The translations under genes and the position numbers were made by a program. From an uncultured Johnsonella sp. (lineage in GTDB: Bacteria; Bacillota; Clostridia; Lachnospirales; Lachnospiraceae): DNA of 11,980 nucleotides. Of this stretch, positions 5,476 through 11,980 are shown one piece after another; position 1 is the stretch's first letter, and each line of letters starts with the position of its first letter. The notes beneath the pieces were generated by a model. The model was not told where the DNA came from, did not search any database, and saw only the letters and a program-made list of their open reading frames with translations. The stretch is taken from NCBI GenBank assembly GCA_905373785.1, contig CAJPUK010000063.1:1-11980 (forward strand), in the 5' to 3' direction.

Positions 5476-6339
5476 ATGTTAAGCAGTCAAAGAAGAATGA
5501 ATAAAATTATAGGTTTTGTATTATGTTTGGTAATGATTTTCTCAGTAAGTATAAGTGCTGAGGCGGAAAGTGGAAGTTGGCAATCAGACAGTAGAGGTTG
5601 GTGGTATAAATACCAATCGGGAGGATATCCTGCTAATGCATGGTTACAGTCAAACGGACATTGGTACTATTTTAATAAAGACGGATATATGGTTCAAAGT
5701 GACTGGGTTTTATCAGATGGTAAATGGTATTATATGGGAGAAGACGGAGCCATGTACGTAAATGCCGTAACACCGGGGGGATATTATGTATTGGATGACG
5801 GTGTATGGACAGGCAGCTTAGGCTCAACTATAAATACATCAAGTGAAGGTGTATTAAAGGCGGTTTCATTTGCGGAGAACTTATTAGCCTTAGAGCAGTA
5901 TAGCGGACGAAATGTTACTATTAAATATACTTCTATAGATAAAATTAATAATATGTTGTGGCTGGCAGACAGGTATAAAGATTCAAGACTTAGAGAGTCG
6001 GGAAACTACTTTGTTATGAATGTGGAAGATGCCAAGAGGATGATATGGGAAGTATTCGGAATCGTCGGCATAGATGATGAGCAAGCCATGCAAATAAAAG
6101 GGAGTGATATGTATTATAATCTTGTAAACTTTAGAGGCGATGCAGGAGTCTACGAGTTTAAAGCTCCAAGTTATGCAGCTTTGGAAGAAGGTACAAAGAT
6201 AAGAATTAAAGGTGATCTGTATGATCGCTCTTCACGATCTTATGCAGGCGAATACACTATTATTCTAGAGAGCCTTGGAGCGGCTGAAGGGTATTTCGGA
6301 GGATATTGTTTCTCAAAATTAACTGCGGAGTTTAAGTAA
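5476..6339 (+). CDS. Secreted protein with cell-wall-binding repeats and an unknown C-terminal domain
   Basis: Exported protein of 287 residues. A signal peptide runs to about residue 30 (basic start, hydrophobic core FVLCLVMIFSVSIS, cleavage after AEA). Residues about 35-116 hold choline-binding-type wall repeats (CW_binding family): RGWWYKYQSGGYPANAW, then GHWYYFNKDGYM, then GKWYYMGEDGAM, ending with a partial unit. These would hold the protein on teichoic acid or another wall polymer. Residues about 125-287 form a mixed alpha/beta domain I do not recognise, with no obvious catalytic motif. The ATG at 5476 is chosen because GGGAG at 5464-5468 lies 7 nt upstream and the signal peptide starts there. 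In-frame GTG at 5428 is open but unsupported. It has its own promoter and a terminator downstream, so it is probably a single-gene transcript. Confidence 0.85.
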   Translation: MLSSQRRMNKIIGFVLCLVMIFSVSISAEAESGSWQSDSRGWWYKYQSGGYPANAWLQSNGHWYYFNKDGYMVQSDWVLSDGKWYYMGEDGAMYVNAVTPGGYYVLDDGVWTGSLGSTINTSSEGVLKAVSFAENLLALEQYSGRNVTIKYTSIDKINNMLWLADRYKDSRLRESGNYFVMNVEDAKRMIWEVFGIVGIDDEQAMQIKGSDMYYNLVNFRGDAGVYEFKAPSYAALEEGTKIRIKGDLYDRSSRSYAGEYTIILESLGAAEGYFGGYCFSKLTAEFK

Positions 6340-6347
6340 TAATGAGT

Positions 6348-6371
6348 GCCTGTTAAGTGTACAGGACAGGC
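6348..6371 (+). terminator. Weak hairpin after the wall-binding gene
   Basis: GCCTGT at 6348-6353 pairs with ACAGGC at 6366-6371, with CCTGT/ACAGG as an alternative fold. A T-run comes about 10 nt later (6382-6387), which is farther than usual. It would be backed up by the strong terminator at 6413. Confidence 0.4.
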
Positions 6372-6412
6372 TTTATCAGTATTTTTTCGGAAAATAATAT
6401 TATCAAAAACAT

Positions 6413-6443
6413 AAAAACAGTACTTTTGGGTACTGTTTTTTTT
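6413..6443. terminator. Strong terminator after the wall-binding gene
   Basis: A perfect 11-bp stem, AAAAACAGTAC with GTACTGTTTTT, around a TTTTGG loop, ends in eight T (6436-6443). It would end transcription from 5476-6339 before the promoter of the next gene. Confidence 0.85.
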
Positions 6444-6473
6444 GTTAATAAATGCTAAACTTAAATTAAAAGA

Positions 6474-6502
6474 TTGTATGATAAAGCAATAAATACTATA
6501 GA
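6474..6502 (+). promoter_or_regulatory. Promoter of the wall-anchored transglutaminase-like gene
   Basis: TTGTAT at 6474-6479 and TATAGA at 6497-6502 are 17 bp apart, followed by a G-rich run at 6504-6509. Order and sequence match the promoter at 5357-5384 (TATA, then AGGG-GG), so the two genes probably share control. The leader to the ATG at 6591 is about 80 nt. Confidence 0.45.
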
Positions 6503-6590
6503 TAGGGGGGAGATAATCAGTATTAAGTTGAAAGTAAAATAAAAACAACAAAACAAAAAAATAAAATTGAAACAAAGGAGATATGTATTG

Positions 6591-8843
6591 ATGAAAAAAA
6601 TGTTTACAAAAACATTGGCGGCGATATTAACACTTTCTCTGCTGCCGCTGCCCAATGCTACAGTGAGTGCATATGCTGCCGGTGACACAGGGCAGTATGT
6701 ATCAAGTGATAATGTAAATGATACCCTCACAGGAAATTTGATAAAAGCCAGCGCAAGTGATGCTGAACAAAATGATAATTCAGATTTTATGCCTACAAAT
6801 ATTGAAGAAAGTTTTTCTGACAGAAGTTTAATTGAAGAAGGGCTGGAGAGCTTCGATGTGTCAGAGGTATCCCTTGATGAATATGAGCTGGACTATGGTG
6901 CAAGGCACGGAATAAAGTCTGACAGTAAAATCAAGACTTTTAATTTGGGTAGAAAAAATGATCCTATAAGTCCCTTATATGACAGAAAAACCAGAAGAAG
7001 GATGAGAAAACTGATAAGAGGCGGTACAGACTTAACACGTTATATTGCCGAGCAATTAACTTTCGGTGTAACACCGATTAGAATTGACAAACGATTTTCA
7101 GATGAAAATCCTTATGTTACACTCGAGGATCTGTTTGGAGCAATAAGGGAAGCCAGTTGGCAAAATCAGTTGATTATGGAAGAGGACTCTTTTCCATATA
7201 GTGCTGTTGCTGTGAATGGTGGTAGGATTAAAAACGTAAGGGAACATTCAAATGAATACGGTATTGTAGAATATTATACCTTTGAAGTTAATTATACCTA
7301 TCCTGATATAGCTCAAAGAAAGGCTAAGCAGCTTGAGTTGCTTGATAAGGCGGAAGAGATTATAGATGAGATAGGAATATACTCGGACGGTACAAGGATA
7401 GAAGAAGTATATGCTATTAATGATTATATAATAGACCATGCATATTATGATAAGGATGTCTATGATGACAGTAGAGGTATAAATGTCTGTAACACGGACT
7501 CAAGGAAAGCCTATGGGGTATTGATCAATGGAAAGGGAGTATGCACTTCCTATGCAAGAGCCTTTCAACTTGTTATGACTATGGCAGGTTTTCACTGTCT
7601 TGTAGACGGAGGAGATGCAGCAATATGGTCATCAAAACCTTCAGATCATGCATGGAATTTGGTATATGCAAGAGATAATAAATATCTTATGGTAGATCCC
7701 ACTTGGAATGATGATGATAATGTTATAAAGGTTCCAAGGAATACTTTTTTAATGATACCTTATAATACCACTTACAGATTGAGAAGAAGTGATAAAAGTG
7801 CTTTTGCTAATAGAGGAAAGTATAAGTGGGCAGATCTTGCTTACAGTGACACATATGGATTTGACTATATGAACTACGTAGCGAAGCATTGTAAGTCAGA
7901 TGATTTGGATCAACTCTTATTGGCATATGCACAAAAAGGATATTTGCCGGATTGTATAAGATATGAAGGATATATGGATAACGGAAAATTAAGCAGGGAA
8001 CTTAGCCAGTTTTTAAATAATCTGCCAAACGATTCTTATTGGAATGGTTTTGGAGACAATCTTATAGGCTGGTGGGATCCAACAGATCCTAACTATGTAG
8101 CTTTCACTTTGGAAAATGGAGAAAATAGATTGAGCCTTACTAAATTTGGTTACTATGAACTTATTGATGACGGAAGCGGAAATTGGGTAGGCAAAAAATT
8201 GGAGTATACCGGTCCCAGAGGTACAAAACCCGAGCCTGAACCCGAAATAACCGATAAAGAAAGACGTGAGGATGAAGAAGAGGCAAGAAGACAGGAAGAA
8301 GAAAGAAGACAGGAAGAGGAACAAAGAAGGCAAAACCAAGGTTCCGGCGGCGGTTCAGGCTCCGGCGGTGGCGGCGGTGGCTCACGCTCCGGCGGTGGAG
8401 GTGGCGGCGGCTCACGTTCCGGAGGCGGTGGTTCACGTTCCGGCGGTGAAGGCGGTAATACTAAGAAAGATAATAATTCATCAAGCGGTTGGAAGCAAGA
8501 CTCCCGTGGTTGGTGGTATCAAAATACAGACGGCTCTTATCCACGCAATGCCTGGGTTAAGATAGGTGCTACATGGTATTTATTCAACTCTTCAGGTTAT
8601 GCCCTTACAGGTTGGCAAAAGGTCAACGGACAGTGGTACTATATGAACTCAAGCTGTGCCATGATAACAGGTTGGGTAGGCGATGGCGGTAAATGGTACT
8701 ATATGAGTGAAGGTGGTGCCATGACAACCAATGCCTGGGTAAAAAGTTTAGGAAAGTGGTATTACGTAGGTGGAGACGGTGCTATGCTTACCAATACAAG
8801 AACGCCTGACGGTTATATGGTAAGGGCTGACGGTTCTTTATAG
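6591..8843 (+). CDS. Secreted transglutaminase-like protein with C-terminal wall-binding repeats
   Basis: Exported protein of 750 residues. Signal peptide about 1-29 (cleavage near SAYA). A low-complexity N-terminal part to about 130 is followed by a basic stretch (RKTRRRMRK). From about 175 to 535 lies a module shared with the next gene. It contains a transglutaminase-like papain-fold domain with the triad C318 (GVCTSYA), H353 (DHAWN) and D369 (VDPTWND). Such domains in bacteria are mostly cysteine proteases or cross-linking enzymes; the substrate here is unknown. Residues about 554-583 form a Glu/Arg/Gln-rich helix, 584-623 a Gly-Ser-Arg linker, and about 633-750 roughly five choline-binding-type wall repeats. 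Start: ATG at 6591 after AAGGAG at 6575-6580. TTG at 6588 is an equally spaced alternative. The next gene is 91 bp downstream with no terminator between, so both are probably co-transcribed. Confidence 0.88.
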   Translation: MKKMFTKTLAAILTLSLLPLPNATVSAYAAGDTGQYVSSDNVNDTLTGNLIKASASDAEQNDNSDFMPTNIEESFSDRSLIEEGLESFDVSEVSLDEYELDYGARHGIKSDSKIKTFNLGRKNDPISPLYDRKTRRRMRKLIRGGTDLTRYIAEQLTFGVTPIRIDKRFSDENPYVTLEDLFGAIREASWQNQLIMEEDSFPYSAVAVNGGRIKNVREHSNEYGIVEYYTFEVNYTYPDIAQRKAKQLELLDKAEEIIDEIGIYSDGTRIEEVYAINDYIIDHAYYDKDVYDDSRGINVCNTDSRKAYGVLINGKGVCTSYARAFQLVMTMAGFHCLVDGGDAAIWSSKPSDHAWNLVYARDNKYLMVDPTWNDDDNVIKVPRNTFLMIPYNTTYRLRRSDKSAFANRGKYKWADLAYSDTYGFDYMNYVAKHCKSDDLDQLLLAYAQKGYLPDCIRYEGYMDNGKLSRELSQFLNNLPNDSYWNGFGDNLIGWWDPTDPNYVAFTLENGENRLSLTKFGYYELIDDGSGNWVGKKLEYTGPRGTKPEPEPEITDKERREDEEEARRQEEERRQEEEQRRQNQGSGGGSGSGGGGGGSRSGGGGGGGSRSGGGGSRSGGEGGNTKKDNNSSSGWKQDSRGWWYQNTDGSYPRNAWVKIGATWYLFNSSGYALTGWQKVNGQWYYMNSSCAMITGWVGDGGKWYYMSEGGAMTTNAWVKSLGKWYYVGGDGAMLTNTRTPDGYMVRADGSL
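8340..8457 (+). repeat. GC-rich imperfect tandem repeats coding a Gly-Ser-Arg linker
   Basis: Inside the gene at 6591-8843, runs of GGC/GGT codons are broken by Ser-Arg-Ser units whose TCA codons start at 8382, 8412 and 8433 (spacing 30 and 21 bp, both multiples of three). The stretch is strongly GC-rich in an otherwise AT-rich window. Unit spacing preserves frame, so copy-number changes would lengthen or shorten the linker without breaking the gene. Confidence 0.8.
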
Positions 8844-8934
8844 TGTGTTAAAGGAATTGGATATAGAATCAGTGCTCTTACTAAGTACAGCATTAATGAG
8901 AAATAAAAATCAATATAAAATATAAGGGGAAGTT

Positions 8935-11775
8935 ATGATCAAAAGAAGTAAGTTAAGATTTTATTCTCTTATTTTATCAGTATTGTTGCTTTTTTCCGGC
9001 ATTACAGGATGTACAAAGCAGGCTGCTGAAAGTAAGACTAAAGGTAATACGGAATTAAGTTCTAATGATAATGCACTTAAAGCTGCCAATTCCGCAGTAT
9101 CCAATAATCTTGAGTTATTGGATACAAAGAAGGAAGCTGCCGATGCAGAGTCTAATTACGAGTATGCCAAGGAGATATTATTCTGGCAGCCGGAGCAAAA
9201 GTTGGAAGTTACAAGCAAGTCTAAACTGGATAGTCTTAAGGTAGATGATAAGATACCGGCAGTTCAGTTTTTCCTTGATGATAAGTTTACTATAGAGATA
9301 GAAACAAAATATGATTATGAGGCACTTGCAGATAACAATCAAAAGTATACGATCTATCCTGATGTAAATGGTTTGGATGCGGTAGGTAATCTTTATTATT
9401 ATGAAGATACCGAAACCAAAGACAGTAAGCAAAATATCAAAGAGGCGATTCGTCTTCGTGGCGGCAGTGTAGGCTGGAGTTCAGGAGATATTATATACAT
9501 GCTTCAAAATGTAAACTTTGAAACAGGTGAAAAACTTAGTAAACCCATAGTAACAACCATTGTTATGGATAGAGAAGAAAGGCAAGCTCTCACACCGGAG
9601 TACTATGTTAATGATAACGGTGAATTCTATGCACAGTGGGATCCGGTAGAAGGTGCCGATGCTTATGCAATAGTTTCTTATTACAAGATGCCTGATATGG
9701 ATAGGCTTGATGAGATGATAAAAGAAAATAATGAAAGGACTAAACAGCATGAAAAAGATGCAGTCCCGGATGATCCTCTTGTTATAAATGAGCTTGAAAA
9801 AGTTAAAGAAGGAAAAGATGACGGTACAAGCAATATATTCTATATGGAAGATTCAAAAGCAAGTGTTGTTGATATAGTCACCAATACAAAGTACTCTATA
9901 AATGAAGCCGACTTTTACGCCGACTATATAAAAAAGCAGGCAGAAGCCGGTTATGTAACTTCTTCACCTAATTATATACAGACGGCTCTTTTGCCGGAAT
10001 CTACAAGATATCTTGCCGTAGTTGCGCTGAAAAAAGGTACGGGGACTGATGGTTCAGAAGCTGATCCGGTTGTAGATGAGGCTTTTTCAGAATTGATTAA
10101 AGAATTGGATGAAGAGTTTAAAAAACCCGGGTATTTTGCAATAGAAGAAAGTCCTTTGTATGATTTTAATGCCTTGGCACAGAGGGTTCCAAGCTATGTA
10201 AAGAAATATGAAAGTAAATATCCTTCTACAAGCAAGTTTACCGTGGATAAAGCCGGCGATATTACAAGTTTTATCTATGTAGCAATGACGGATGGAAGTA
10301 TCAGAAAGCATAATTTAGAATACATGGATGAATATACCGTAGAAACAAAGGATATAGATGAAGATGATAATAAAGAAACGATGCAGGAGGTACTTTCCGT
10401 AAAAGTAAAGGTGAAAAATACACCATTTTACTTTAATTATAATATTAAGGAGTTTGATAAGGCTAGCCCTGATAAGGATATAGAAATTATAAAAAATACC
10501 TTTGCCGAAACTGTAAAGTTTAAAGCGGATATAGAAGAGTATCCATCTAAAGCTCCTATAGTTAAGATTGATAAGGTCAATAAGACTATAAGTTTTATAG
10601 TTGACAAAGAAAAGAGGTTCTATAATTCATCATTAAACGGGAAAGATGACCCTACAAGCAATAAGCCATTAACCACCTTGGCTATCAGTTCTTCAGAGTC
10701 TGACGGAGGTTTAAGTGCATACAGTGATTCTGAAAGGTCGGAGTGCTTACCTGAAACTGTGATCGCAAGTACTAAGATGTCTGAAGAGATAGCTTGGGCT
10801 TTGATGACAGGGCAAAAAGAATTTGTATTAAATTATAATACAAGTAGTAGTGAAATAGCCGCTGCCATACAGGAGGCCTGCTGGCAAAATCAATATATAT
10901 TGGAACTTGATTATCCTGAAGGAAACATAGAAAGACAAAATGACGGAAGTTACCTTGTTGAAATGGACTACTTTATTTCCGATATCAATCAAAGAAAAGA
11001 AATGCAAAAGGCAATGAAGGCTAAGGCAACATCAATCCTAAAAAGCCTTGAAGGCAAGTATTCAAATTCACTTGATTTTCTTTATCAGGTTAATAAATAC
11101 ATATGTGATAATGTAGAATATGATTGGGATACTATAGGAGACGGAGATATAAAAGAATCAACCACAAGGACGGCATATGGACCCTTAGTAGAAGGAAAAG
11201 CTATATGCAGCGGCTACTCAAGGGCGTTTCAGCTTCTAATGACTATGTCGAATTTCAACTGTTTTGTAGATGGCGGAGTTACTCCGGGAGGAGGGCATGC
11301 TTGGAATATTGTAAGAACTAAAGACGGTTATTATATGGTGGACTGTACATGGAATGATGATTCGGAGGTATCGAATTTGTACCTTATGGTTCCCGAGGAG
11401 ATATATGATAAAGATCATCAGTCGAAAAGAATTTGTATTACAGAAGATACAACACTTGGAAGAATAAATTATGCATATTCAGGTGGAGAATATGATTATC
11501 TTTCTAATATAGGTAAGGCTGTAACACTTAATGATCTTGATAATGCATTATATGCTTACGGTTCTTATGGTTATTGTCCGAATTGGCTTAGAGTGTATGA
11601 TTTTTATGGTGATGTAAAGACATATTTAACGAGTACTGCTAATGCTTTATATGATGAATCCGGCATTTCAGTTTATTATACTGCCGAATGGAAGGATCAA
11701 TGGCCGGGTATTGTAAAATTCACCAGTGAACAGCTTAGTGTAACGGACAAAAACTATGGAGAGAAGATAGAATAA
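8935..11775 (+). CDS. Large lipoprotein with C-terminal transglutaminase-like domain
   Basis: Lipid-anchored exported protein of 946 residues. The signal peptide ends in the lipobox ITGC with Cys26. The long N-terminal part has several beta-rich, Lys/Asp/Glu-rich segments. One, near 223-250, has the fibronectin-III-like pattern FYAQWDPVEGADAYAIVSYY. The rest of residues 27-630 I do not recognise. From about 635 to the end lies the module shared with the preceding gene (EACWQNQ here, EASWQNQ there; AFQLLMTM here, AFQLVMTM there). Its intact triad is C758 (ICSGYS), H788 (GHAWN) and D803 (VDCTWND). It has no wall repeats, so it should stay at the outer membrane face while its paralogue sits in the wall. 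The ATG follows AGGGGAAG. Function is likely peptide or protein processing or cross-linking at the surface, but the substrate is unknown. Confidence 0.88.
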   Translation: MIKRSKLRFYSLILSVLLLFSGITGCTKQAAESKTKGNTELSSNDNALKAANSAVSNNLELLDTKKEAADAESNYEYAKEILFWQPEQKLEVTSKSKLDSLKVDDKIPAVQFFLDDKFTIEIETKYDYEALADNNQKYTIYPDVNGLDAVGNLYYYEDTETKDSKQNIKEAIRLRGGSVGWSSGDIIYMLQNVNFETGEKLSKPIVTTIVMDREERQALTPEYYVNDNGEFYAQWDPVEGADAYAIVSYYKMPDMDRLDEMIKENNERTKQHEKDAVPDDPLVINELEKVKEGKDDGTSNIFYMEDSKASVVDIVTNTKYSINEADFYADYIKKQAEAGYVTSSPNYIQTALLPESTRYLAVVALKKGTGTDGSEADPVVDEAFSELIKELDEEFKKPGYFAIEESPLYDFNALAQRVPSYVKKYESKYPSTSKFTVDKAGDITSFIYVAMTDGSIRKHNLEYMDEYTVETKDIDEDDNKETMQEVLSVKVKVKNTPFYFNYNIKEFDKASPDKDIEIIKNTFAETVKFKADIEEYPSKAPIVKIDKVNKTISFIVDKEKRFYNSSLNGKDDPTSNKPLTTLAISSSESDGGLSAYSDSERSECLPETVIASTKMSEEIAWALMTGQKEFVLNYNTSSSEIAAAIQEACWQNQYILELDYPEGNIERQNDGSYLVEMDYFISDINQRKEMQKAMKAKATSILKSLEGKYSNSLDFLYQVNKYICDNVEYDWDTIGDGDIKESTTRTAYGPLVEGKAICSGYSRAFQLLMTMSNFNCFVDGGVTPGGGHAWNIVRTKDGYYMVDCTWNDDSEVSNLYLMVPEEIYDKDHQSKRICITEDTTLGRINYAYSGGEYDYLSNIGKAVTLNDLDNALYAYGSYGYCPNWLRVYDFYGDVKTYLTSTANALYDESGISVYYTAEWKDQWPGIVKFTSEQLSVTDKNYGEKIE

Positions 11776-11807
11776 AAAACACATAAAAATATTATAAAAA
11801 ACAAAAG

Positions 11808-11854
11808 TACACAGGATATGGCAAGCTGAAATTACCATATTCTGTGTATTTTTT
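11808..11854 (+). terminator. Terminator of the transglutaminase-like gene pair
   Basis: A 14-bp stem (11808-11821 with 11835-11848, one G-U pair) with a 13-nt loop is followed by six T. It lies 33 bp after the stop of the lipoprotein gene. Confidence 0.85.
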
Positions 11855-11963
11855 ATTAAGTAAAACTCCCGAATTAAAGGTCTTAATCCTATAAAAATCA
11901 ATCATTTTAAAACTGTAAAGTAGTCGGGTTAAATAGAATAAAGCAAAAATAAATTATTTTTCA

Positions 11964-11980
11964 AAACGACACTTTCGTGT
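11964..11980 (+). other. Partial hairpin cut by the window end
   Basis: An AAAAC followed by ACAC-TTTC-GTGT begins a stem that resembles the hairpins at 5295 and 6413 (A-run, then CTTTCG-type loop). The 3' arm and any T-tract lie beyond the window, so it may be a third copy or the terminator of a neighbouring gene. Confidence 0.35.

Noticed and set aside
8161..8565. Other-frame proteins rich in Arg/His or Ala/Val over the Gly-rich linker
   Set aside because: They are by-products of the GC-rich repeat read in other frames; the main frame runs unbroken from signal peptide to wall repeats.
8844..8934. Hairpin AGTGCT/AGCATT at about 8871-8893 as a terminator
   Set aside because: The stem is only 6 bp with a G-U pair and there is no T-run, so the two transglutaminase-like genes are treated as co-transcribed.

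Overview
The window is AT-rich DNA with Gram-positive-style Shine-Dalgarno sites, lipoprotein signal peptides and choline-binding-type cell-wall repeats. The gene families (DUF4234, DUF2752, wall-repeat proteins and lipoproteins with transglutaminase-like domains) fit a low-GC Clostridia genome, probably Lachnospiraceae. That placement is inferred from gene content and not proven.

Left block (1-4090): a zinc-uptake operon on the + strand. A Fur-family metalloregulator (225-635) is followed closely by a metal-binding lipoprotein with a His-rich loop (ZnuA-like), an ABC ATPase (ZnuC-like), an ABC-3 permease (ZnuB-like) and a second small lipoprotein with a Cys-Cys motif. Gaps shrink from 43 bp to a 1-bp overlap, and a very strong hairpin terminator closes the operon. 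The regulator probably represses the operon when zinc is sufficient. The lipoproteins and permease would capture and import zinc.

Middle block (4146-4960, minus strand): two small overlapping membrane-protein genes (DUF4234, then DUF2752) behind a clear sigma-A-type promoter. They converge on the operon terminator.

Intergenic 4961-5475: no gene. It holds a MITE-like or riboswitch-like structured segment. A 15-bp perfect inverted repeat encloses two long hairpins and is followed by a terminator-like hairpin whose loop is complementary to the loop of the second hairpin. Another copy of the inverted-repeat end lies upstream of the Fur-family gene.

Right block (5476-11775, + strand): three exported proteins. 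One has wall-binding repeats and an unrecognised C-terminal domain. The second has a transglutaminase-like Cys-His-Asp domain, a charged helix, a Gly-Ser-Arg linker and wall-binding repeats. The third is a 946-residue lipoprotein with a paralogous transglutaminase-like domain. The last two look like wall-anchored and membrane-anchored versions of one catalytic module. The first two genes are preceded by near-identical terminator and promoter segments, which points to duplication of the whole unit.
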